Positions 37,401-51,100 of a stretch of 64,000 nucleotides of DNA are shown in pieces. The notes under the pieces are model-generated. The model was not told the DNA's origin. It did not search any database and worked only from the letters and a program-made list of their open reading frames with translations. Numbering within the stretch: position 1 is the stretch's first letter; each line of letters opens with the position of its first letter. This DNA is from Synanceia verrucosa. Its lineage: Eukaryota > Chordata > Actinopteri > Perciformes > Synanceiidae. The translations under genes were made by a program, and so were the position numbers. Location: contig CM056567.1 in assembly GCA_029721515.1 (NCBI GenBank), positions 9,387,507 to 9,451,506 on the forward strand. The letters are read 5' to 3'.

Positions 37401-40023
37401 CGCACACACACCAACACCAACTAACTGCTTATCTACGTGTTAAACACATCCTACACTCCAATACTGTGCTGTTATGCGTTATATCCCTCTGATGTGCTCA
37501 CAGTCATCCTCCTCCCTTCTCTTTCTCTCTGTCCATATCTCTCTATCTCTCTCGATCTCCCCCTCCCACTTTCTCTCTCTCTGTCTGGCTGGTGTGGCTG
37601 TGACCTGTCTGGGCTTTGATGTAACCATTTGCATTGTAACTCAGGTGATGCTTTTTTTTAAAAAAATATTTAATGATGCATCTTTTTGAGTAATCTAAGC
37701 CTGTGTAGCAGCAGGCCAAGAAACAGGGCTGAGTGTAAATGTGCAGACTGCGGGTGTGGTGATGCAGTCACAACTACGGTAAAGCAGCGAGGGAGAGGAG
37801 GATGGCAGGATGGAGGAGGAGGAGGGAGGGAGGGGAACAACGCCATGAATGATTTATTAGTCTGGCATTACTGGGCCATTCCCTACAGAGAGAAGAGAGG
37901 AAGATAGAGGGATAAATTGTTGAAGGATAGTGCCCTGAGGGGGAAGTCGGGAAGCGGTAAAAAGAGAAAATAGGCGGATAGGTATTCTGTGGTAAGTGTA
38001 ATTGAGGAAAGGATTTAGAGGGAAGGATAAAAATAAAGCAGTGCTGCTCACAGTTTGGCTGTTGAATGTCCAGAGGTCAGAATGAGGACCAACCGGACCG
38101 TCTTTCTGTCTCTCTGGACCAGAGTCCACCGATTAAAATGGACTCGGCGATTGCTTTTGATTAAAGTTAACATTTTGGCACGTTATGTTATTTACGAAAT
38201 GTATTTAACGATCATGCAATGTAGGGCTTTGACTTTTGGCCAAAAATCATATTCGAAGTTTGTTTCTTGATATTAATATTCAAATATATTCAAATATTTA
38301 TTAATAATATTTTGACCATTAAATGCCTTCAGTAAGACCTATATTGGTATCAAACTAGTTTGTGGACGAAAGCTTGAAACATGCTCCCATATACACTATA
38401 TTGCCAAAAGTATTCGCTCAGCTGCCTTGACTTGCATATGAACTTAAGTGACATCCCATTCCTAATCTATAGGGTTCAATATGACGTTGGTCCACCCTTT
38501 GCAGCTATAACAGCCTCAACTCTTCTGGGAAGGCTGTCCACAAGGTTTTGGAGTGTGTTTAAGGGAATTTTTGACCATTCTTCCAGAAACGTATTTGTGA
38601 GGTCACACACTGATGTTGGACGAGAAAGCCTGGCTCTCAGTCTCCGCTCTAATTCATCCCAAAGGTGTTCAATCAGGTTGAGGTCAGCACGATTCTTCAC
38701 TCCAGAGAACACGTCTCCACTGCTCTAGAGTCCAGTGGCGGCGTGCTTTACACCACTGCATCCGACGCTTTGCATTGCACTTGGTGATGTATGGCTTGGA
38801 TGCAGCTGCTCGGCCATGGAAACCCATTCCATGAAGCTCTCTGTGCACTGTTCTTGAGCTAATCTGAAGGCCACATGAAGTTTGGAGGTCTGTAGCGATT
38901 GACTCTGCAGAAAGTTGGCGACCTCTTCGCACTATGCGCCTCAGCATCCGCTGACCCTCAGCATCCGCTGACCCCCATCAGTTTGTGTGGCCTACCACTT
39001 CGTTGCTGAGTTGCTGTCGTTCCCAAACACTTCCATGTTCTTATAATACAGCTGACAGTTGACTGTGGAATATTTAGGAGCTTATTGAGAATTTTCATTT
39101 ATGGATATTAATCATTAAATGATGTTACTAGATTAGTACAGGTTTAGGTATGCAGTGGCATGATCAAATAGAATCTCTTCTTTCATTTGAGCTATTCTGT
39201 GTTAATCAGTGAGCTCAGTTGGTGCTGGTTGGTATGTTACCTCTGGACAGAGCCAGGCTAGCTGTTTACTCTTGTTTACAGTCTTTGTGGTATGCTAAGC
39301 TAACTCTCTGCTCATGGTAGCAGATATGAGAGTGACATTGAGCTTCTCATTGAATTTACTGCAAGAGAGTGAATGAGCATATTTCCCAAAGTGTCCCAAA
39401 ATGAGATCACAGATTTATTTTATTTCGTAACTCATTTCATGTTTACATTATTATTTATTTTATTTCATGGATTTACTGCAATTTTGTTCAATTAAAGTTA
39501 AATGAAAGTTAAATTTTATGACTGCAATTTATATCATTGTTTCCAGTGTTAAAGGGCTGAAAAAAATTATAAAAAAAATGATTATTGGTTATCATATTTT
39601 TTTTCCCTGCTAAATATCAATATTGGCATCGGCCTCAAAAACTCCATATCGGCCGGGCCCTAATAAATACCATATAGAATGAGGGTAACCTTTCAGATCT
39701 TTTCCATGGACACATTAGCTTTGTGGTCACGAAATACTAATACTGACAAACAGACACATTTGGTGTGACACTACTCTGCTTTATCCTCCTTTATCTGCTC
39801 TTGGCTCTCTCTGAATCATAGTTCATGTCTCAATGAGTGTTTGTTCTATCTGTCTCTTTCTATTTTCCCTCACTCCTCTCTGTCTCTCTTGCCCTCTTTC
39901 TTTCATTTGCCCATGCTCCCCCCTTATTTATGTGGCAGAGGAACAGCTGTCTCGTGCAGGGCGTAAGGTTGGCCAGGCCGGCCGGCTGCAGGCTCTGCAG
40001 CGCTCAAACACTGAGCTCATTGT

Positions 40024-40058
<35 letters not shown>

Positions 40059-42160
40059 TCACATCCATTCACATCCATTCACATCCATTTAAAAGCGAGA
40101 CAGGATGGAGTAGGCAGCTGAACCCACATTAGGGTGGTTTCCATTGAAGTATTAGGCTGTGAATTAGAAAAGCTACATGTGATGCATCTCTGTAACATTT
40201 CCTCAGAAAACATGTCTGACGCTTCCTCAAGCTTTTTTTTCATTGATGAAATGACAGAACGCATCGGAACATTTATGTAATAAAGTAACAGTAGTATTAG
40301 CACTTACTGGAGACAAAAAGAAGGTTGCAAAAAGACGTCAGATTGTATAGACGTCTATGAGAAAATGGGCCTTGCTTCCCACTTGATTTATTACCTCAGT
40401 AAACATTGTAAACATGAGAATATGGTCTCAATCACTAGTTTCAGCTTCTTCATTGCACTGTGGTGTTTATTTAGTCAATTATGTAAATTAGACGATAAAT
40501 CAGGGTATGTGTTAGGGAGTGGTTACCATGTGACTGGGCGGTCGCTACCATGGTGTTGTCCAGGCTGTGTGTCCGTCTTTTACATTTAGAACTTAAACCC
40601 CTCTGCAGTATGTTTTCTGCTCATGAAACTTAATTATGACCTTCTTGGTCGCGATCAGTTGTACTTAAAAAACCAAGATGGCGACAGCCACAATACCAAG
40701 CTGGAGGCTTCAGAACTGCAGTCTTCAAACCAAAGGGTGATGTCACCATGACTACATCCACTTCTTATATACAGACTTTGTTCACCGCTTCTGTTGGCCA
40801 CATATATGCAGTCAACGCTGATCATTAATAGATGCCTGTGTTTTCCTGTTTGGTTCTCGGACGGCTCGAAAAATTACAAAAATGATCTGAACCCATGAGA
40901 ACAAACTGGCACTAATCAATTCTCCCTCCGACTCAGATTATACCAAAAATGTCAGATTTAATTACGATCTTTTGAAATGTCCACTAAACACAGTGTAAGT
41001 TTGTCAATCCTTTTATTGTGACATTTTCTTTCAGTCTCCTCCAGAGGACACGTGTAAACATGATTAGCTTCGTTGATTTTTATCTTTGATTCTTTTATGA
41101 ATCTGAGTTTGAAGATTGCAGCAATTTGTAGCTCATTTCCACTGACTTGACGAAGTCTTCATTTCTTCCTCTCATTTGCAGCTCCTCAAAGCATTTTCTC
41201 CTTCTATCTTCCACTCAAGTGGCTCTTTCTCATTTTTCTGATTCACACCCCATGATCTTCTTCTGCCTGCTCTCACTCTCGGGTCTCCTTGTCCTCGTTA
41301 AGACAAAATTAAATTCACTATTTGCTTTTTTGAAACTAGCATGAGAATGCCTAAATGTCCATTCAGGAGTGGTTACATAACTGTTAGCTGTAGTTCTCTC
41401 AGCGGCAGGTAAGAACGGACGACAAGAGAGGGATTGTGAGGACGAGGAGGACAGATAGATGAGAGGAAACTTCACTTCTGCTGGAGAGAACGAAAGGCCA
41501 GTTTTGAGAGATCTAGGGTCTGCCAGCCAAAGTGTGAAGAAATGATTTTAAAGGAGGAAGTACTTGGAATTCACCCAATTGTCGTGACATTTAAACTTTT
41601 AAATGAAGTCGATCAACTTTATGAGTTTATTATGCATTTGTGGCTTGAAGAGAGCTTTTGTCTTGTGACGAAGTACATTCATCTGTGACCTTCTGTGTTG
41701 CTTGAAATGAGACACACATGACCCTTACTCACTGCTGTAGAGAAAATACAGAGTTAAACTGCACAGCAGCCGCAAGGTCAGCAATGCCTGTGGTTCGTTA
41801 TGCAAATTATTATGTAGAATTACCCGCTGGTAGTCATTAGTTTTCATGTGATAGGGACATGATGAATCAGGGAAGGGCACATTGGGTCTGATGAGACCCG
41901 ATCGAGAAGCAAACATGTTTGCTTCTGTCCTGGTTTATAAAACGTCTCCCTTTGTGCCTGTATGGACAAAACGCCACCCAAACGCCACTCTCCATCTTTG
42001 AGTCCTATGTACTGTAATCATAAATGTTTTTAAAAAGAAAGCCTATTAGAGTGGATGTGTTAGTGTCTCTCTGTACAGTGTACACACTCCAAGCCAGTGC
42101 CTACCTTCATCTCTGAGCATCTCTATTTTTTCTCACCATCCTTCTGCTACCTGTCATTCT

Positions 42161-42199
<39 letters not shown>

Positions 42200-45100
42200 T
42201 ATGGCAAAGCAGAGGCAGTGGTGGGTAATGTGTGCAGATTTGTTAGGGAGCATCCTGTTCTCTGTGCATGTACACAGTGCTCTTCTGTCTTCCCTTTTTC
42301 TTTCCAATAAAAAAACAAAAAGATACTTCCAAAGCTTACTTTGCCCTCCATCTATCCATCCATCCATCCATCAGTCCATCAGTCCATCCATCCATCTATG
42401 TTTCCCTTGGCTGACTGGTGTCGTGCAGACAAGACGTGAATAATTAATTCGACTGGGTTGTTCTGCCCTACCCTGCTCGCCACTTTTGGCTCACCGCACT
42501 GCCAAGGAACATTTGGTGAAGTGCACGCAACCCACGCACACACTTTAACCATGGACGCGATCGATAACCTACACCGCATGTATTGATCAGCCAAGGCATG
42601 TGTAAACATTCTGTAATGTTGTTGCGTTGAAATACACGATTTAGACTAGTAGGAGATCCTGGATAACAGCGTTATAGACACACCTTAAAGCACAAAATAC
42701 CTCTAGAGCTGAAAATCAAAGCCCAAAAAAAACTAATTGTATTGTCTGGTTCTGCCTTGTTCTGACAAGACAAACACACAAACTAATGTCTTTCCACTGG
42801 CGCAGATGAATTTGAACTGTTAATAATAATAAAAACAAATCAGGAAGGAAGATAAATCCAAATAAAACTATAAAGGAACCTTAACCTTGGAGTAAAAACA
42901 TAAATATACAGTTTACAACGTCACAGGTGGATATATTACTGCACAACAATTGGTTTATATTTTTTGTTGACAGTTCTACAAAGAAAAAAGTATGTATGTA
43001 GCATGAAAATACAATATAATGGCATATAAATAAAAAAATATAATCTTAGTGACCTCTCTCATATTTCCACTCCTACCTGTCTCAGCTGATTTAACTTTGC
43101 ACAGATTCTTAAGAAAGTCTAAAAAGCCCAGAATAATTAATTTTCCTCAATGTGTCTTTTGTCTTGAAACTGTAATTTTCACAGAGGGAAAAATAAGCTC
43201 ATGAGTTAAAGTCAGGAGTGACTTCATTCGTCCACTCTTTCATGCTGCAAAAATAGTACTGGTGTGCTTCAGACCCAATAGACAGCTGACTGCTTATAAT
43301 TAAAGGGTGTATTTTCCTACTCTGAATTATTGAACAACAGAGTGCTTCACCACTTTTCTTTTTTCTCCATTCAAGGCTTCAGTTTATTGGGTAAAATTGT
43401 TTGTGAATTTTTTGGACTCATAAAGTTTTCCTGGCTTCTTCACCACTTTCTAAGCGGCACATGCTTTGAATGGTTGGCGGTAGACTACACACAGATGCTG
43501 TGCAGAGGAAGGGTCATAAAGGTGTGTTTACATCATAAATGAGGGGAGGCATTGATAGGTTGCAGCCTACAAAATGATTAACGGTGTCATAAACTGCGTT
43601 GTATAATACTAGCACACCCTATAATTGATTATGCTTCATTACCCAATTACATCAAAGTGGTTTCATCCCATCATGCATTTATTCTTGTGTTTGTGTTGCA
43701 GCATAGTAAATGCACCAATTCCACATTTCTGAACTGTTCCTTTACTTTTGACCTTTCATCTCACCATGATCCCACTGTTACTACCTGTCACGTGCAGGTA
43801 GTAACAGTGGGAGTTCACTTTTTCTTTCTTCTCTGGAATGGCATCAAAATATTACATAGAATCAGGTGTTAGCAGCAGGTCACTCCTCTGTCAGCTTCAC
43901 AATAAAAGCAGCCATTATTGTTTTGCCAGTGGAGGAAATAAATCACAGCAACTCCTGCAAGAGCAACAAATCTACTTACAACTGAAATTTGTGAGTCGTT
44001 GGTGTTTCCAGTTACTTGATCCAGTCATCCCTCAGTGGTATACAACACCATCAGTGCATGTGGTACCATCCTAATAGAAGAAAAAGTCAGAATTGGCATA
44101 AAAATGTAGTAAATTTAAAAAAAAAAAGTCCATACACTGTTATCCAGAATGTATTCAATTTTGTTGTCGCCTAGTAAGTGATTTTAAATAGCAGTGGAGG
44201 TGTAAACAAATACACACAAGCTACATATTCTAAACCAAATGTGAAGGTTAACAGGTTTTACCACTTTCAGAACAATGTGTTGATGTGTATCCAGTTCAAA
44301 TTACAAATGCAGAAACACATATTAGTCTTAGATTGCTGCTGATCCAGTTAAAAAGCACTTAAATTCCCAAAGGAGCCTCATCGTCAGAGTTTATAAAGAA
44401 AACTAGACTTTTTTTTTTTTTCAATTTTAAAGGACCGAAAACAGGTCTAGACATTCGAAACAAAACTCCACTCTTGACTCTGAGTGTCTGAGAATGAAAA
44501 TCATGATGGACTGCTGCCTGACACACAGCTGTCAAATTCCATGCGGGAGCCCCCTCGCTGGGTGATGATAAAAAGGGACAGAGGAGTTGTGTATCATAAT
44601 TTGCAGGAACAGTCACACTGATTTCACACTGACATGGAGCGCTCATCATTCCTTCCTCCATAACAGCCTCCTTCCAGCTCCAGCATAAAGCTAAAGGAAA
44701 ACATACCCTACCGCTCACACAGGTCACCTGATTTATTTTATGGACGCTATTTTTCTCACTACTGTGGCATTTGTGCTTTCTAGGACAAATAACTTCCTTT
44801 AAATGTGCTTTCATAGTGCATTAATGCTAAAAATCCAATGCTGTCACTCTAAATATTTTTACCTTATCCATATATGTTTTTGTAATTACTCCTGCATTTA
44901 AAAGCTTTTATTTGTCATTAACTTTGTCATGTCTTTGTGGTTCTTTCTCATCCGCTTCAGGTGTACCAGGGCCTCGACATCATCACCAATAAGGTGACAG
45001 CTGAGGAGCACGCCCAGTGCAGACATCACATGATCAGCTTTGTGGACCCGTTGGTCAGCAGCTACACAGTGGTGGACTTCAGGAACAAAGCCCTGGCTCT

Positions 45101-48100
45101 GATATCCTTTACTGGAAATATGAAAGCAGAGGCACAATATTTCCTGTAACACCTCTCCACACGTGGCCACCCCCTCATTATTAACTGCAGGAAATAACTC
45201 AGTCAATTTGGCTTTTACTAATTGGTTTGTAGGTGTGTGTGGAAGAAGATCTGCCATGTCCTCATTTTGTCAGCATGTCTCGCTGCTGATGTTGCACTGA
45301 AAACGAGAAGAGAGAGAGAGAGAGATCACCAGAGGCGATATTTATAGACGAGTCTGTCTACACTCACACATACTCTGGGCAGTCACACCCTCCTGCAGAC
45401 ACCGGCCGTCACACAGATGTTGAGAGGGGAGGCGATAACTAGAGACGGTATTAATAGATCAGGCATGCACACACACACACACACACACACTCGTGCATGC
45501 TCCACCAGTGCGAGGGGGCTGCGGTAGCTCCAAGAATAGGTTCAGTGCAGAGCAAGCTCGCCGGTGGGAAGAAGGAGAAATGGAAAGAGATGAATACAGA
45601 TTAGTAGGGATGGAAGCAATGTGGAGGCTTTTAAAACTGTGGAGCAGGAAAGAGAAGCGATGGAGAGGGAAGAGATAAAAGGGCAGGGTGTGATAGTTGG
45701 AGAGAGAGAAGCTCAAAGACGCACGATTTAGTGACGCATTATCATCTATCAATCCTTCACTCAACATGCCATTCACATAAACTCCCTCTGTCTAGCCCCC
45801 TCCTCTGTTTCTCCTTCATTGCTCTCAATCTTCCAGCTCTGTCTGTTTCCCGTCCCTTGAATTTTCCTCGCTGCTCGATCACTCTCTGTCTTTCCTGCTG
45901 CTCGCCTCTGCAAACACGGTGATGCAGCCTTCTAGTGTGAGAGAGAGAGACGATGGCTGATCAGCCTTTATCTTGTTTGAGTGGTTATTTGATTATCCCG
46001 GCGTAGAGAAGGTGGCCAAGGGAGGAGGAGAGTGAAGGAAAGGTGCAAGATGTGAGCGGATGCGACAGAAAAGGAGAGAGGAAGGGAAATAAGGTGTGGC
46101 AGGCTCTGTCTGTCAGCAGGAAGGTCTGTTTAGATTCCAGTATTGATGTCTTTATGTTGATTTAGGAGGTGATCCAATCTGTTGGCTGATATTGACTTAG
46201 TGGTAAAAGGACAGAATGGATTGTTGTGCTGCAACTAATGATTATTTTCATTATTAAATATAATACTATTGAATGAATAAAAAGGATTTTTAAATTATGA
46301 AAATGCACACCAAAACTTTCCAGACGCTTAGATTGACTTATAAAATAAATAATACCACTGTATATAAAAAAAACTCTGACTCTCCAACTGGAGGATAAAT
46401 CAGAGGGCTCATGTGATTACTTATAGTGTAGGAAAGAACAAAACACAAATTGTACATGTAAGTTTTGTCCCTCGTCAAGAGAGGCATTTTTTTATTCTAA
46501 TTTGGTCCAATATCAAAAATCACAAAGTCTTTGTGAAATAAATGACCATTTTACTCCTTAGATGTTGCAGAAGGGAAAAAGTGAAAACTCACAAGTAATA
46601 GACTTCTAAAGCCAAAAATTTACATTTAAAGTGCTCATAACATGCTCATCCTCCCAAGTCATCTCACACATTGTATTAAATGACCACTATACATGTCCAC
46701 TACTGTATGCTACATCTTGTGTATTATCTTATCAGCCACACTGCACTCAGTTACTGTCAGTACTGATAAGAAGAAATCTACTGAGTCGCTCCACTGATCT
46801 TAATACTGCCGTTGCAGTCCTCTGTGTGATGTAGGTCTATTATTGACCTTTTTATGGGTCACGTCATTACAGGAACACTTCCAGCACGGAGATGCTCTTG
46901 GTTTATTCTCTGTATACTGTTTTGCAGCTCATCTGTTATCATGTGTTCCTTTTTTAATATTATTTTTCAAATTTTATATTGTGAAGCAAGCAGGTTTGAG
47001 ACTGCAAATCAGAAGCCATATCCATGTGTTGGCTTTATTTACATTTGGTCTATGTGTGTTCAATGTCTGCTATTATTTGAATACTTGATTTGAAGTAGGA
47101 ACTCATAATTTTCTGTCTGAATGTGCATGCAATTTTCCATTTAAGGCTGTGTCACCAAAATGCAACCGGCAGTGACTAATTGAATTAGAACTGAAGGGAG
47201 TTGCTTTTATGCCATAAACGTGTGAAGACAATGAGCTCAACAAATCATTTCAGAATGGTTTTTATTGTTTTTTTTTTCAACCTGACAAAATCAGCAACAA
47301 ATGAAAGCACGACAGGATCCATGTATGAAAAATGTACAATGATTGTTTCCTCCTTAACACCCTCAACATAGATGACATGCACAGCAGAAACAAGCTGCCA
47401 GTCGTTGTGGGAGGAACAAACTATTACATTGAGTCTCTGCTGTGGAGAGTCTTGGTGGATACAGGGGTGAGTGCAGCTCACAGGAGATGGACAGGAGCAG
47501 CTAAGCCACCTCTAAAACACTGAATGAAATGTGTCTCACCACAGCAGGAAAATGAGGAGCCGGGGGATGGACGAGATGAGGTGCCAAACAGGAAGCTGGA
47601 GCTGGAGAAACTGGGAGGACCTGAGTTACATAAACGACTGGCGGAGGTGGATCCCAAAATGGCGGCCATGTTGCACCCCAATGACAAACGGAAGATAGCC
47701 AGGTGATACGGCTGATGGTGATGTCCTCAAACCAGGCTTACAGTGAAATAGCTCACGAATGAGCCAGAGATGAGCTGCTGCACTTTTTTCTTCATTTCTT
47801 GGTGTGATTGGATTTTAAATGGTAGCACAATCTTGCAGTTTTTGAGTTTTGTTAATTTTACTTCAAAATACAAAATATTCATGTTCTCCCCAATATCCAA
47901 ACATCACCTTTAAGTGATATTACGTAACATTGAAAGAAGCTTCAGACATTAACTGAAGGAATGACAGAAAGCATTGGACAAACTGAATATTCCTGTGCTG
48001 CATTATACAGCTATCTGTCGGCAAACACAGCTCTGAACTATTGCTTAACAAAGTCTTGTATTTCCGGTACATTCATGCACACAACAAATACCTTCAAGGG

Positions 48101-51100
48101 AGGATAATCTAAAAATTGTGTAAAATGGGGAAATGCTTGTTCCTTTAGACATTGGGGCGTACAGTGTTTGTGGTTGTTTGTGTTTTGCACGATATAGTCA
48201 CATTTTCTTATGTATTTGTGCTCCATCTCAGGCTGTTAGTCACAGTATATGGCCTACACACTGACAAGACGAGTGTGTGTTTACACACACACACACACAT
48301 ACACGTGCACACACAGGCTTGATGAGTAGCAGTCGTCACACTCTGTATGAGCAGGTTAGGTTACCCTGTTCTTCTGGATGACAGGAGACGACAGGACTCA
48401 TCTTTTCTTCATCACCTCAGTGCAGCATGGCACAGCTAAAGGGTCTGCTTTGGATTTGAATGTTAACCGTGGCTCCAGTCAAGGCTTTTGTCTCATGTTT
48501 GATCATGATTTATATTACCTGTTGTTTTATGTCTTTTATTTACCCTTGTCTTTTGAATTTATCATTGCTGCTGTGTTAATCACGTAGACTACACTGAAAC
48601 TAGATTATAAATTTGCGTCTCAGAAAGGGGGGGTTGAAGATTTTCATTTACTCTGGATTTAATGGATGAGTGGGTTTTAACTCATCTCATCTCAGTTTAA
48701 AAGGACTGGGAGGGAAACTCATAGTACGCCAGAGATCCTAGGAGTTAGTATCAAATAACAAACAAAAAAGTGTTTTATTTAACTACAGCATGTCTGCTTG
48801 TGTGTTTGCTATGTGCAGGAGTCTTCAAATCCATCAGGAGACAGGCGTCTCCCATAGCAGCTGGCTGGAGGAGCAAAGAGGGCAGGAGGGAGGCGATGGG
48901 CTGGGAGGTCCGCTGAGATACCCAGACCCCTGTATCTTCTGGCTGCACGCTGATATGAATGGTATGGACTTCTGTTGTACAATGATTGCTATTTATTGGC
49001 AATGTTGCTATGGAGGTTTCAATGCAGCATTAAATACATTTTTACTAGTGTTATATTTCCTCCCTCTCTGTCCACCTCCAGCTCTAGACAAGCGGCTGGA
49101 TGCTCGTGTCGATGACATGTTATCTGCTGGACTCATAGAGGAGCTACGAGACTTCCATGTTCGCTACAATCAGCAGAAAGTCCAGAATGAAAGGTAGCAA
49201 ATCAGCTGCAAAACACGTCTGCCTACATAAGGAACACAAGCCACCTGATCCTGAATTATTAACATGTTGTAATTTTTCAGATTAAAACAAATAAATCAGG
49301 TTTTGGGATCTTTGTTCCAGTTGTTCTGTTGTAATAAAGCAGGGGGTTACATTAAAGCAGTACTGTATGAAATTAGCACTGCTTTTCTGTTACATAGTCA
49401 AGCTCACAATGGACAAATAAGGATCAAAATTGATCCAGCAGATTTTCTCTTTTTTTTATCCCATGCAGTCTTCTTCCTTCTCAAAACACGGTGCCTACAT
49501 TACCCACAATGCAGTGTGACTAATCAGTTAAATCAAATGATGCCTTCAAAATGTCTTCTAATGGGTGCTGTGTTTACCTGTGTCCTTATTAACTCCCCTC
49601 CTGTGGTATTTATGACTTTGCAAGTGGAAATTGTGATGTTTCCTGAAGTTTTCTGAAATGTCAGAGGCCAGGGAAGAAATTTTGGTGGATGAAGTTAATA
49701 TGTTGATATTTTGGTAGTCTTTCTTTATGATTTTATAATATTTCTTGCTAAATTGTTAGCCTCACCATCCAGATTATAATTTTTTTTCATCACTTGAGCG
49801 GCAAAAATTGGACGCAGCAAAAGATTGTAATGAATTTTTTTTTTTTGAAACTTGCATTATCCTCCCTTCACAAAGCCTAAACTGACATGGCTTGGGTTTA
49901 TAGCAGTTTTTTTTTTTTTACCATTTTTTTACCATTTTTTTTTTTTTAAATCAACCTGAAAGAGTGGGAGTTGGTTTCTGTTATGTGGGCCAAAACCGTG
50001 TGTCATACTTGGCTTTGTTCCTGTCGTCATTACTGTTGAGCATTACGAGGATTCAGTCTCTGTGCAACAAGTTCAACACCACATTCTCATCTTCCTATCT
50101 AAATTAATGATCCAGACGTTCCGTCTGGATCCAGATTCAGCTCCTCTCTTCCATGTAACCAGGGACATGGGAGTGAAGTGAACTCGGTCAAGCAGCTATC
50201 CTGTTATTTATTTCTCCTTCCCACTCTGACAGGTCACTCTGTTCTGTTCGCTGTTGTTTCCCAAAGGCCTGCAGACCAATTTAGATACAGCCCACACTGC
50301 TGCGAGTTTAGCTCAGATGGGACTGATATTTCTTCAGGATGTTCAGCGATTATTAATAATTGCAGAGATAAGCTGCCTCCATATGACATTAGCACTAACA
50401 GGGGAGTCTGGTGATCGGTGCCTATTACCTCAGGGCCTCATTGAATGGACGTTCTAGTGGCCTTGGAACAAATGACTTATGTTGTCTGTTAAAGATGCTA
50501 TTTGGAGATAATGTTAATATGATCAAGATTGATAGTTTGTCTTTCACACAATTGCCAACTTGTCCCTGACATTTCCATAACAGCAACCTCATGACCAATA
50601 GCACACTGGAGCTACTTGGCTCTTTCAGTGCTATGGATGCACTGTCTCTGGGTTACCATAAAATTTGAATTTACTTGCTGATAATTACAAGTACAGGGCC
50701 AAATTTACATTAAAACCAGCCCTATTTGAGTTAGAGTGTCCTCTGATCTGTATGTGTACTGAAATGTGTGGGCTGATGATGCAGTATGTGAACACTGTGG
50801 GTCTCTGTCGGCAGCAGATATTGTATGTATGTGAATGGGTGTGGCTGCAGGGAGTTGATGCACTGGTGGAACGGTGCCCAGGAAGCTGCCAATTCCTTCC
50901 TTTCTTTCATCACCCCATCACCCCATCGCTCCTCATGCACCAGCAGCCTCCTCCTCCTCCTCCTCCTCCTCCGTCTTCCTCCATCTCTGCCACTATTGCC
51001 CTCTCAGCAATCTGATCGCCCAAGCACTTTACTCCCTTCCTCCTCTTCCTCCCCCTCCCCCTCTCCTGTCTTCCTCTCCTTTACCCTCATGTCTCCATCC

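Larger units (their letters stand above)
39086..40340. other. trit1 intron 1, repeat-bearing part
   Basis: Holds the dispersed repeat copy 2 at about 39190-39405, a pyrimidine tract with a GC-rich exon-like patch at 39942-40018, and (CA)n plus a 10-bp triplicate at 40026-40089. No confirmed exon. Confidence 0.5.
40793..44960 (+). other. trit1 intron 1, last part
   Basis: No exon recognised until TCCGCTTCAG at 44960. Holds (GA)n at 42163-42197, a TCCA/ATCC tetranucleotide array at about 42350-42399, and a perfect hairpin at 43770-43812. A 151-codon minus-strand frame at 44359-44814 resembles no family I know. Confidence 0.55.

Noticed and set aside
44359..44814. 151-codon minus-strand open frame in trit1 intron 1
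   Set aside because: No recognisable domain, antisense to trit1, contains a lysine run coded by a poly-T tract; length is within chance expectation.
45102..45149. Exon 2 of trit1 continuing to the stop at 45147-45149
   Set aside because: The reading SFTGNMKAEAQYFL has no match to the family, and the AT-AC junction restores the conserved sequence exactly.
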